Position numbers and translations under genes: made by a program. Below the pieces are notes generated by a model that was not told the origin of the DNA, did no database searches, and worked only from the letters and a program-made list of their open reading frames with translations. From the NCBI GenBank assembly GCA_964058845.1, contig CAXKVR010000060.1, positions 62,001 through 126,000 of the forward strand: 64,000 bases of DNA. The letters are read 5' to 3'. Positions 22,753 through 33,635 of this stretch are shown piece by piece. This DNA is from Carex sylvatica. Taxonomy: Eukaryota; Streptophyta; Magnoliopsida; Poales; Cyperaceae. The stretch's first letter is position 1. Each line of letters starts with the position of its first letter.

Positions 22753-24750
22753 ATGTCTTCAGGTATTGACGTAACTATGGCGCAATCGATGGTTCCCATA
22801 TTTACGGGAGAAAATTACGCCATGTGGAAGATCAAGATGCGGACGCTGCTAGTCTCGCAGGGATTGTGGGATGTCGTCGAACAAGGTTTTACGGCGCCAA
22901 AGGGAGCATTGACGCCGGCGCAACAACAACAACAAATGAAGGATGCCAAGGCCTTGTTTCTAATGCAACAGGGTGTTGTCGAAAGTCTATTTCCACGAAT
23001 AAGTGGAGCAACTTCATCTAAGAAACCATGGGAGATTTTGAGAGAGGAGTTTGAAGGCTCCGAGAAGGTAAAAGCAATGAAGCTGCAAACATTAAGAAGA
23101 CAATTTCAAAATCTCCAAATGAAGGAGTCGGAGAAGATCAAGGAGTACTTCTCGCGAGTCGTCGAAATTGTCAACCAGATGCGGACGTATGGAGAAGATA
23201 TCTCCGATCAGAAGGTAGTCGAGAAAATTTTAATTAGCCTCACTAACAAGTATGACTACATCATCACGGCAATTGAAGAATCAAAAGATATATCGACGCT
23301 CTCGATTCAACAACTAATGAGCTCCTTGGAGTCTCACGAAGAGAGAAAACTCCGGCGCCAAGTAAATCTGGTGGAAGACGCATTCCAATCTAAGTTGAAC
23401 TTCAGACATAGATATAACCCCACGAGTCAACAAAATAACCAACGCGGCGGACCGCAACAAGATGCAGAAAAGCAGTTGGAGCAAAAGGAGAAAGCACCAG
23501 GTTCGAGTTATTTAAATTTATGGTGCGATATACACAAAAGGTCAAACCACAGTACATCTGAATGTTGGTCGACAAAGAGATGCAACAAATGCAAGAAGAT
23601 CGGCCACATAGCACGAATGTGCAGATCAAGAATAAACAACCGAGCAAACTTCGTAGAAGAAAATGAGAGTCATGAAAGCATTTTCTATGCGTGCCACTCA
23701 GCCAATGAAGAGAAAAGTGATATCTGGTTTCTTGACAGTGGCTGCACGAACCATATGACCGGCAACCATGAATTATTTCGAGATATCGATACTTCATATG
23801 AGACAAAAGTACGTATGGGAAATGGCTCCATTGTTCAAGCAAAAGGCAAAGGAAATATTGCCGTGCAAACCAAGATGGGTCTGAAATTTATTCGTGATGT
23901 ACTACTGGTTCCGAACATAAAACAAAATCTATTAAGCGTGGGGCAATTAGTGCAAAACGGATATGTTGTTCATTTTGAAGATGGAGGCTGCAAAATTTTC
24001 GATCGAAGAAATAAAAATAAAATAATAGCAAGAATACAAATGGAGAAGTCTAGAAGCTTCCCACTTCGGATAAGCTACGGTCCGCATTTGGCACAAAGAA
24101 ATGAGGTGATCGAGCCACAAGAAAAAGGTGATACATGCCAAGACGAGTCAAGTACAAGACAAAAATTTCGACCAAGCTCAAGTCCGAGTGCCAATCTAAA
24201 AACTAAAGAAGGATCTACAATATCATAATCATCCCCCAATCAAGTTAGATCTTTACCCGAAATTTATGAGTCATCTAATTTTTCAATAATTGAATCTCAA
24301 AATCTTGAAAATGCCGAGAAGCAAGAAAATTGGACAAAGGCCATAAAGAAAAAGATGCAAATGATTGAAAAGAACAACACTTGGAAGCTTGTAAATCGAC
24401 CAAACGATCATGAAGTCATTGATGATAAATGCATCTACAAGACAAAGCTAAATCTTGGTGGTGAAGTTAAAAACTACAAAACAAGATTGATGACAAAAGG
24501 CTTCAAACAAGAACCCGACATCAACTATTGGAAGGCATATATTCAGATGAGAAGGCTTGCAGCTTCCAAGAAGTGGCGATCATATCAATCCAATGTTAAA
24601 TCGGCATTACAAAATAACTACCTTGATAAAAAAAATTATTATGTGAAGAAGCCAGACAGGATTTTAGCTCAAGGGGGAGAGTATCAGGGATACAAAAAAT
24701 CGATCGGCAAATTAAAATTTAAAAAGAATCAAGTCGGTGTTGAGGGGGAG
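22753..24750 (+). pseudogene. Gag-protease-partial RT of the deleted copia element
   Basis: The frame opens at ATG 22753 and is uninterrupted to TAA 24226-24228. The same frame then continues open to the 3' LTR, so a single stop divides it. Domains: copia Gag (about 1-230), CCHC knuckle CNKCKKIGHIARMC (277-290), and protease with FLDSGCTNHMTG near 326. Then, with no integrase, comes a linker and the first part of reverse transcriptase (NNTWKLV, YKTRLMTKGF near 24370-24510), which decays before the YVDD site. RNase H is absent. The in-frame junction suggests one internal deletion followed by drift. Gag itself looks intact and could still be made. Confidence 0.85.
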
Positions 24751-25218
24751 TGTTGAAGATAACAACACCGAAGGAAAGCCCAATTAATATTTTTATTATG
24801 AAAGAAGGCCCAAAGCCCATTAATTAATTCTTGAGTATTCAAGATATATAGCCGGCTATGTTGAAAAAGTGGATTATTCTAGAAAGTACAATACTTTTAG
24901 ATAGTAATTTGTAGATTGGTGTATAGTGTAAAATCTAGAATATAATAATGAAGGACCAAAACCGACATATGCAAAGTTGGTAGAAATAGAATGTATATTC
25001 TAGAAATATCCTAACCGACTTTAGGACCTTATATAGATGTAGAGCTTATGGCATAGAGTTGAAAAAAGAGAATCAGATAATAAAGAAAGTGAGGCGTGAA
25101 AATATATTCAAAGCTTTGTACTCCAATCACTTGTACTCTTCTTCCAAGTAATAAAAAAAGTTTAAAAGTATAAACTTCTCTCCAATACCATCCACAATCC
25201 AAGTCATAATTTCTAATA
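24751..25218 (+). repeat. 3' LTR of the deleted copia element
   Basis: 468 bp, directly after the polypurine tract GAGGGGGAG (24742-24750) and directly before the target copy ATCTG. Substitutions against the 5' LTR include CTTGAG for CTAGAG and AGGACC for AGGATC. Confidence 0.93.
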
Positions 25219-25365
25219 ATCTGTCCTTTTATTTATAAATAAAATATGGGTGATGCAAATTGGATGCTCCTAAATCGAACCATAATTGAAATCAAGAACT
25301 TCAGGAACCATTTGCATAATTTATGTCATAAGAAAAGGGGGGGAAAAATAAAAATTACTTTTCTT

Positions 25366-27560
25366 TCAGGGGGCAAAGTAGTCATCCACTTCACGTTTTG
25401 GCGCCTCCTTAATTTGGGCCAGCCAGAAGCTCCTCATCACCTTCCATTGATATACCTGCACCATCATAGGCACTTTATTAACAGTTTTCTGTTTAAATTA
25501 CTGAATCGATCTTGCATGCTCCTTGAAAACAAGGTAAGCATACAAGAACAGCTGTCAACAATTCCTATAACATAGCCAAAATATGTCCCTTTTCTTCCTG
25601 GCTTTACTTAACAAGTATATTAATTTGATGTATTTTGACGCAAATGGGGGAAGGCTTAAGGTGGACATTTTTTTGTAATTAAGAGTTAAAATGAATTCTA
25701 CAACCAATGGTTTGCATGATATTTCTTGTTTTTCAGGATATGATTGATATTTGAATTTATCTGAGGAGACCTGAATTGCCCCTTCTTATGTTTGTCAGGT
25801 GATTTTAAGACAGATAATACCTTGTATCTTCCTCCACTGTGCTGCTTCTCGCATTGCTTTGAGCTCAACCTATATTATTACAAACAGGCAACAGAAACCA
25901 AAATTTACAAATTATATATACTTTTTTTTTATAACGGCCATCTGTATTATGGTCTAGTAGACGGAAATCAAACATACCTCAAATCTCTCTTGCTCCTCTT
26001 TAACTTTCAGCTTATCATCTATTGCTCCTCTCTGCACCCCGTAAGGTCTTTGCATTAGATATGTTACTCCTCCCATGAATGAAGAAAAAAAAACAATGTG
26101 CAACAGATGCTAGAGTTGTACCTTATTTGGATCTTGCAAGTCTTTGAAAGCTTTGTTTAATAAACTAGAGCCAATATAAGTTTCTGCTTTCTTAAACTAG
26201 AGCCAAGGAGAGCATACGGGTTAATAAATCCTAAAACACAACTATGGTCCATATACTGCAAGATATTACATCATAAAAGACAGCTATATTTCTTTCAAGT
26301 TTACCTGCGGGGGCGTTGTTGAATGTAATCCAAATCATGAACCAGGTCAGCAAGGCGCATAGGTGCTGCAGTTTTCCAGAAGTTACGGTTTTAGGTATAG
26401 GTCTATTTTTAGTTAAGAATTAGGTGTAAACTGTGCTCTGTTTTAGACGTGTGCAGGGATAGTTATAGCTGTCATGTAATGGGTAGGTTATAGCTGTCAT
26501 GGGCTAAATATGGCAGCTTTGGTTAGTGGGTGCAAAATTAGGATTATGTTCTGTGTTAAATACCATGTATCTTGTATCAGTTATTGAATAAGTTGAGTAA
26601 GAAAAATCCAGATTCTGTATTTTCTGTTTTTCTATTTCCGAAACTTCCAACAGGCGTTGATCAGGATCTCTGAACTCTGATAATTTACATACAAAAGAAA
26701 AGGAAGCACAACAATTTCTGCATATTCAAACCCGAATATAATACTTCTAAATAGTGTAATTATCAATTCTTAAAATGCATGTGCATTGTTAATCTTACTT
26801 GTGAACTTCTGTGTCATTTCTTCTTTGCATAATTTGGTAAGCAAAATCCTTATTGGACTCAAGTCCGGGTTGAGAGATCTCCAACCCATATTTCTTCACC
26901 AACTTTATGTATATAAAATTTCCATCACAAAAATGTACATGTCCCCTCAAAAGATAGAAAATCAGAAATTATACAACTATATATCTCCTCCCTCTTTTTA
27001 GATTTTTTAAAAATAGAATTCCACAGCTGCTGTCAGTCTTTAAAAAAAAAAAAAATAGGATTCCAGAATGATGACTTATTCCTAAATTGTTTCTGAAGCA
27101 TGTGTGTAGATAAGGCAGAAAGGAGGGTAATTTTCATAATTTTTTGAAGAAGAGAGAAAAGGTATTTGTGATGTTTTCTAAGTATATGACACAATTGTTA
27201 TCATATAGTGCAGATCATAAGAGAAATTAAGAAAAGAAAAGCACAAAGGTTACCACTATAATCCTCAAGCTTTAGCATACCAAATCCATTTAACTTTTGC
27301 AGTTTCACCCCCTGAATTCCCACATCTATTTCTTAAGCAAGACATTTAAAACCAACATATAATGGTGAAAACCACCAAGATAAAGGGAACAAATAGAAAT
27401 CAAACAAATACATAACCAGCAAGATATCTCATAAATACATAACCAGCAAGAAAACTCTTTTAAGTTTACACGCATAAAATTAAGACGAAATAGAACAGAT
27501 AGTACCTGAATGGGATGAGGTACCAGCTTGAATGCCGGCTCGGCTCTCGATGTCAACCAG
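25366..27560 (-). pseudogene. Exons of a captured host gene within the CACTA element
   Basis: Short minus-strand segments bounded by canonical splice signals carry matching open phases. They are: about 27506-27558 (LTSRAEPAFKLVPHPIQ, donor CAG|GTACTA); a small exon at 26653-26686 plus 26300-26316, now split by a solo LTR; 26122-26190 (KAETYIGSSLLNKAF..., donor AAG|GTACAA); 25978-26031 (RGAIDDKLKVKEEQERFE, donor GAG|GTATGT); 25821-25869 (VELKAMREAAQWRKIQ); and 25366-25455, which ends DDYFAP and TGA after acceptor TGCAG. The 26122, 25978 and 25821 exons join in phase 0. The product is charged and coiled-coil-like. I do not recognise the family. Retained introns indicate DNA-level capture, as in Pack-type transposons. 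No start codon or full gene is established. Confidence 0.4.
26317..26652. mobile_element. Solo LTR, copia-like, 336 bp
   Basis: Starts TGTTGAATG and ends TTCCAACA. It is flanked by a perfect 5-bp duplication GGCGT (26312-26316 and 26653-26657), with no internal region. It is the product of LTR-LTR recombination after insertion. On the minus strand it splits a candidate exon of the captured gene. The TGTTGAAT...CCAACA ends resemble the LTR of the copia element at 33243, but the bodies differ. Confidence 0.85.
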
Positions 27561-28049
27561 AAGTCACCATTTAATGCTCAATTTCTATTCTATTTTCTCC
27601 CTAATTCATACCCCTTCATCAGCACCAATCTACCAATTATAATCTAATCTATGTTTCTTTGAACAATATCACACTTCCCCACAAGGGGACAAAAGAGAGA
27701 CAACACACCGATTGAATTGCAATTCAGTTATAACTTCTTAACAAAAGTAAAACCCCTAAATCTCCCTCAATTAAGGCTCAATGTCTTCTCATTTTTTACA
27801 AGGAAGTCAATTTAATCTAATTGTTCATTTTTCGTTTACACAAATGGATTACACAAATGGAATCAAGATAGTATAAGCCAAAAGACCGACCAATCAAGGA
27901 AAGGGCGAAACCCTCCGTTGAAGCCGGCCGGTACCAAGGTTGTGGATAATGACCTCGCAACCCTGCCTCTCTACCGTCTTCGAGTCCAAATTCACGAATC
28001 AGCAGGGCACCCTTTTTATTTTCTATTTCCAGCCTCGTCGTGTTGCAAA

Positions 28050-28260
28050 TGGATGAGATGGAACGGAAGAGAAGAGAGGAGGAATGGTAAGCATAGTCTT
28101 CCAATCAGACTCTCTAACAGTGAATGGGAGAGGAGAGGAGAAGAGAAGGGAGAGGCGGAGTGGATAAGAAGAAGGAGAGGTGGAGTGGAGAGGAGAGGCA
28201 GGGTAGGCGGGGGAGTAGGGTTTGGTCTGGACTCGGGAGGGAGACGAAAAGATCCAGAAG
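28050..28260. other. Purine-rich GA/GGA tract inside the CACTA element
   Basis: A long AGAGGAG/GGAGAGG-rich stretch, CT-rich on the minus strand. It lies upstream of the minus-strand captured exons, where a 5' UTR would be expected, and could be the captured gene's leader. This is inference; no start codon in a convincing frame was found. Confidence 0.3.
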
Positions 28261-28427
28261 ACTAGAACTCGCACAACTTCTTGTGGCATTGCGATATTTT
28301 TTTTTTTAACAAAAATTTTGAGCGACCCCGGCGTTTGCGCGATCGAAAATTCCACAAGCGACATATGCTGGCGTTTTTTCTAGCGCCGGATAGATTAACG
28401 CCGGGAATTAGTATATTTCTTGTAGTG

Positions 28428-29560
28428 TGATAATTGCAAGTTTCACAGGCAGATTATGTATGCATGCTATTGTACAGATTTAACGTAGTTGTCAGCCAAA
28501 CATTTTTAACTTTGGTGATGATTTCAGTTCATTATCCTTGTAAATAATCAGTCGTCGTTTTTTTTTTTTTCTTTTAGGTAATGCTAAGGAGTTTGAATAC
28601 ATATAACATGAGATCTCCTCAACTGAGATAAGGAATTGAGTGCTTGGAAGGGAAACAAAATTGCAGTGAACTTCGTAACATAGTGATTTCATGCAAATAA
28701 GCGCCTAAAGGTTGAGGCCTACATTTTTTATACCAAAAAAACAGAGTTTTTGTTTTAGGGTTAATGGGTTTCCCCGCCAACGATATATTAATGAAGAAAA
28801 ATTATTTACAAAGGCCTTATGTTACATCACTTAATTAAAATTAGATCGACAAGGATGGCAGTAGTAGTCTAACAAGCTAGACCACCCCCTAGGAACCCAT
28901 TCTTATGTCCCATGTGCCCGAAGCATAATGTTCCTCGCAGTATCCTCGATCAGATGGTGTACTAATTGTCTCTTATTGGAGAATAGTCTATGGTTTCTCT
29001 TCCATCACAGTGCTCATACACCTGCCACCCATATCCTATTCGAAAGTGTTTTTTGGTTTTGATGGAAGTTCGCATTTCCCCAGCTCCACAAGTCCACAAT
29101 AGAGTTTGCAGCTCTAGTGGAGACCCTGTAGTTGAAATGGGCGAACAATGCCAGAATCTATCAGAGAATCCACACTCTGCCAGCAGAGTTTAAGAAATAA
29201 AAAACACATTATGTTCCTCCTTACTAGGGTTCAAAATTTGCATGATTGAAGTCTGGTTTATCTTACCAGAGTTTGAATATTGTTTGACTGACATAAAATT
29301 CAACAGTATTTTCACTCACTGGACTTACATAGTTACATATGATTGAAAAACTACATAAGAGTAACTTCTTCCACTTTACTACTGTCCATGAGATTACCTA
29401 TTATAATTTGAAAATTCTTACCTAGAATTCAAACAGAAATCAAATATTGCAATTACGTAGCTTCACTATACATAATTAGAAGCTGTCAAAAATTTCTAAT
29501 TTGTTTGACGCGGTAGTGCTACGGAATAAAATATGTCATATGTTCCTTGTAGATAGCAGA
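28428..29560. other. NLR1 3' flank resumed after the CACTA element
   Basis: Collinear with the NLR2 flank at about 63025-63690, for example GCATGCTATTGTACAG near 28462 and 63067, and TTTGCATGATTGAAGTCT near 29237. No gene is seen. About 455 bp (28732-29186) is absent from the NLR2 flank and looks like a LINE remnant. Confidence 0.6.
28732..29186 (-). mobile_element. LINE (L1-type) 3' fragment, truncated
   Basis: Absent from the paralogous flank of NLR2. On the minus strand a decayed frame reads NRIWVAG and KRNHRLFSNKRQLVHHLIED, the W..RN.R.F type found near the C-terminus of plant LINE ORF2. It is followed by a 3' UTR ending near GGCGGGGAAACCC. 5' truncation is typical for LINEs. The frame has stops, so it is a relic. 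The assignment rests on short motifs only. Confidence 0.45.
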
Positions 29561-29729
29561 CTTGACCCTAGAATCGAACATAGTTTTGTTGGACCAAACT
29601 AGGCTCATCAATCTCTTGGGCCGGTCGGGCCTAATAACTGGGCTCAAAGCTTAATTGTAATTCCTAGAGAAACCAAGTTCAGGTGACAAGTTCAAAACCT
29701 AAATTTTCATTTTTTTTTAAAGAAAAAAA

Positions 29730-31727
29730 AAAATCAAGTGTCACCATCCTACAGCAGAGTTATGGAGTGAAATACAAAGCATCTCACTTCTGTCTCCGTG
29801 AAGCAACAGAACATGTGGTTGGTTCTTTTACCGGTTACCCACTCTTATTTTTTTCTTTCGAAAACGACACACTTTCTCTAAAAAACCTAAGAAGCTCAAA
29901 ACATTGACTGCTATCTAAGAGTTAAGGATTTTATGTACCCGTAAACAAAGATACTTCTATGAACCAGTGGCATATACTCTCCAAACCCGAACCAATTAAT
30001 AATGTCTATCTACAGATAGAAACCATTGGAGATACATATACAAAGAATCTGAAGTGTTTTTTTATTTCACAGCTCACAGCTTCACACCAACATTGACCAG
30101 TTGACCACAGACCTTCATTAAAGCTTGGCAGCTGCTATTCCAACTTCCTCTCTCACAATTCCTTTTTGACTTGTGACTTGTCACCTCTTTTTATTTCATG
30201 TTCATACAACGCGATCTAAGAGTTTTCCTCTATCAATATTCCTAGCTCCGATTGCTGTCATATTTGGCCAAAAGGCAACACCCGGTGTGGTTGAAGGGCT
30301 GTAGCTTACTCTTTTGTTTCTCTAGATGTAAGTCGATAATCTCATTTCATTTTTATTTTTTTTGCCTATTAACTTTATTAAAAAAATTATCCTAAAATAC
30401 TGCTTCACAAAATGTTCTATTAGCAAGTAATTTTACTTTGCATCTTGATTCTTGAAATATCAGGGCTAATTTTTATATTCATTTACCTTTTCTTATTATA
30501 CTTTTAATGTGAGAAAGAATTTTTTTTTTTTAAAAAGAAGCAATTATTCGTGCTTCATTAATGAAAGTTTGGGTTATCGATCCCAGAACATGACCCCTAG
30601 ACAAAGCATCGCAGCATTAAACCCCTGGTCCCTGGATATATAGTCTTCCAGTTTACACACATCCTGCTTCATAGACAGAACATGCAACTAGTAACACACT
30701 CTGTACCAAATGAACTCAGTCCCTTACTACCTAATTATCCACTACAATTAATTCTGTTAACTAACAAAGTCAAATTATCCAAACGTAAAATGAACTATTG
30801 TTATTGAATGGTTAATTTTTAAAATTAAATGATCTATCTATCCTAATTCTTACAAGATTGTAAACTATATTAAATTGAATATAATTTTCTTACAAAATTT
30901 CAATATATTTAGCACATTAAGTTGCTCAGAGGCATGATTTAAATTTTAACTAATGAAATTTGGGGTCAAAATATTGCTGATCTGTATTTTGTAAATCATA
31001 ACTATTGTTAGTACTTTTATCAAAGTTAGGGTCCACCATGACCAGTGGATCAGGACAGATGTTATAGACCTCCATCAGGTACTAGTCTTGATGCTCCAAA
31101 TTTCAATTTTTCTTTTCTTTTTTTTTTTAGTAAAGTTGGAGGTCAGGTCATCCAACTATTTAATATTTTTATTATTGCAACAAAGGATTTCGCCCTTTTG
31201 GATTTTGACCCCATGAACTCTCATATAGAAAATTTCAATGTTATAGAAAGATGGAGGTCAATAATATTGCTATATATATTATTTGTAGTCTTAGCACCAC
31301 TCCTTTTCTACTGCAGCATATATCCATAATTGTGAAGAAAATATTATCCTATTGTTATGAAAATTATATAAGCATTTTTTTTTACTAAAAAGAAAACTAT
31401 ATTATCGTTACTTGCAGCTGAAATAAATTGAGATTGAACTAAAGTACTCTGTATTTAAGTTTACAGATATGGCTGCTGTGATTGGGCTTCAATTCTCCCT
31501 ATTGGACTTGATCTTCACATCCAAATGTTAGCAAGGCCTCGAAAACAATTCTTAACATCAGTTATATGGTTTCGAGGTACCTTAATTAAGTTCTCTGGTT
31601 TCGTTGATTACTCCTTTTTTTTTTTTTTTCTATTTGGTAGATTTGTACAACTTCTATAATTAATATGGTAAATATAATATATACAGATCACCTAATATTA
31701 TTTTTCTATATATTATAGTAATCACCC
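29730..31727 (+). promoter_or_regulatory. Orphan NLR leader (no NLR follows)
   Basis: Matches the leaders of NLR1 and NLR2: ACCAGTTGACCACAGACCTTCATTAA near 30095, CTCTCACAATT near 30151, CTCTTTTGTTTCTCTAG near 30310 with a donor-like GAT|GTAAGT, and a later block ATGGCTGCTGTGATTGGGCT near 31469 that matches 57586. Instead of an NLR, spacer sequence like 12013 onward starts at about 31728. Insert-like sequence of unknown type lies at about 30530-30790. I read this as the scar of a lost or recombined NLR copy. Confidence 0.55.
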
Positions 31728-33237
31728 TTGGCAGGATCTTCAGATGTCCCTATTGTACGTCAGCTCTTAGTCAAGTTGATGGCTACACCTGATAATTTAT
31801 GGTTGTCTAAAATGGACTGTTTATTATTTTATGAAATAGTAGGTGATCAGCCTACCAAATCTCCATTAATAAAAAAAATATTTAAGTACGAGATATTACA
31901 TTGTTTAAAGAAAACGAAGAACAACTAGTGTTAAAAGGTAAGAATTATTATGGCTGATTACAAGAAGCAAATGTATATGCTATACACATGAAAGCCCTCG
32001 TGAATATTCATTTAAAGTTTTAAACCAAATGTGGCCCAAACTCCGAAGTCTCAAGTCTTCATTGCAAATTCTTAGGATGCATTTGGTTGATGCAAAGAAT
32101 AGAGCTAACTCAAGAATAGCACTATTTTTTTTGAGTTAATCCATATTTGAATTAAGAGCTACCAACTATTCTTTGTGTATCTTTGATGGATTAGCTCACT
32201 ATTCTACTAACCCACCCCTCCATTCAAATGCACCTAAGGCATTGAGTGTCCATGGTTGTTTCTTGAATTACGTAACAGTTCCTCTTCTTCCATAAGTCAG
32301 ATATAATCAGTAGTCAACAAAACGTATTGGTGTACAGTATGTAGGGACCGGATAGAGAATAGGATGCAGGAAGACTGTTTTAAAAACAAGACAACGCGCA
32401 GAAAAAGACTAATAATGTAATTCGATTAAAAAAAAAATCATGGTTGTTATTTATCCCCAAAGTAAGAATGAAATGAATAAAAATTGCCAGTTATATCTAA
32501 AGAAATAATTAGAGAAAAAAAAAAAGAGAAAATGTTGTAAAAGTATCTTAGAAGTTGATTATGCTAAAGAAAGAAGAAAAAGAAAAAAATCACACAGATT
32601 AGTTTACAATTTGACAAACAGATCGATCCATTGGTTTATAAACATCTCATATATATTACCATTGCAATTAAGGTTCCACACAGGGCTGCTAATGGTCAAG
32701 GTTCCGCTCAAACTCGACTCGGCTCAATGAGAGAAGGAAAATAACTCGGCTCTAGCTCGGCTTGGTTTTGAAAGAAAAAGCTCGGCTCGGACTGGCTTGG
32801 TCCGGCTCGCGAGTCGGTTCATACTATATTTGGGATGACAATAAATATATTCAAGTTCCTTGAAGACTCAGATTGAACACTTCTTGCAAGTAGAACGTAC
32901 AATTACGGCTCTAGCTCGTCTTGGTTTTGAAAGAAGGTTCCGAGATTTTGTTGGATATTCTGACCTTGTAAGTATGACTATGATCTGGTGCAAATCTTAC
33001 TGAAACAGATTTATTATACAATGGTTAATGTGCTACATGTGGTGGTATTGGCTCCTGATGTTCCTAACGTTACTTAACTGGTAGAAAGATATCCCTGTGA
33101 ATTGATGGGATTTACAGTAGCTTTACTGGTAATTAATGCACTACCTCACTTGTGTTGTATTAATTAATTTGCAACTTTTGGTGCTTAACCTCACATTTCA
33201 TATTTGCTACCATCTAAGTTTACATTACAAAGGAGAA
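31728..33237. other. NLR-cluster spacer, copy 2
   Basis: Collinear with 12016 to about 13310 and continuous across the point where the first CACTA element is inserted in copy 1 (CAGATGTCCCTATTGTACG near 31741). It includes the GGCTCG-rich stretch at 32694-32825. After about 32910 similarity ends. No gene is seen. The copia element at 33243 interrupts the sequence at the target CTAAT. Confidence 0.65.
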
Positions 33238-33242
33238 CTAAT

Positions 33243-33589
33243 TGTTGAATATTGATACAAAATTAGAATCCGAATATTTCAGATTTAGAGATCTGGATGC
33301 AACGTGTTGTGATGTATTTTTAGGCATGTAGTTGAGTTAGTGGGTTCTATAATTAGTCATGTAGGTTTTGTTTATAATAGCATGATACATGGGGAATAAT
33401 TCTATTTTGGGGACTGCTTGTAATAGGAGGATAGGTAGTGGGGTCCTAAATTTAGATGTTCTAGATTTAGATTAATGTTTAGCTATAAATTGAGATGTAC
33501 TTTGTATCCGAATTAAGGAAGCAATAGAAGTTAAATTTCAGCAGCAAATTTGTTCTCTCTATTGTTGTATCCTTCAGAAATTTCCAACA
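33243..33589 (+). repeat. 5' LTR of the PB1-carrying copia element
   Basis: 347 bp with canonical TG...CA ends. It matches the right LTR except for two substitutions by eye (CAGCAAATT/CAGTAAATT and TTTCC/TTTTC). A CTATAAATTGAG stretch near 33483 is a plausible TATA box. Confidence 0.93.
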
Positions 33590-33635
33590 AATTGGTATCA
33601 GAGCCTAAGGTTTAGAGATCAGGGCAGATCCGACC

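Larger units (their letters stand above)
22200..25218 (+). mobile_element. Ty1/copia LTR retrotransposon, internally deleted, TG...TA ends
   Basis: Two 468-bp LTRs (22200-22667 and 24751-25218) and a perfect 5-bp duplication ATCTG (22195-22199 and 25219-25223) define the element. The primer site at 22670-22681 is TGGTATCATAGC, one base off the initiator tRNA-Met standard. The polypurine tract GAGGGGGAG is at 24742-24750. The LTRs begin TGTTGAAG but end CTAATA, so the ends are TG...TA rather than TG...CA. By eye the LTRs differ at about five sites. The internal region keeps Gag and protease but lacks integrase, most of reverse transcriptase and RNase H, so the element cannot move by itself. 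It is nested in the CACTA element. Confidence 0.93.
21227..28427. mobile_element. CACTA (En/Spm) transposon, 7.2 kb, non-autonomous, with nested insertions
   Basis: Left end CACTACAAGAAAACTACT and right end (reverse complement CACTACAAGAAATATACT) are matching CACTA termini. They are followed by subterminal CCCGGCG repeats at 21247-21560 and 28328-28405. A perfect 3-bp target duplication TGA lies at 21224-21226 and 28428-28430. The paralogous NLR2 flank near 63025 is continuous across the site. No transposase is recognisable. Removing the copia element (22200-25218) and solo LTR (26317-26652) leaves about 3.8 kb, much of which looks like captured gene sequence on the minus strand. Tandem copies of TAAATAAAATATGGGTGATG (about 22130 and 25238) flank the copia site. 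Confidence 0.93.
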
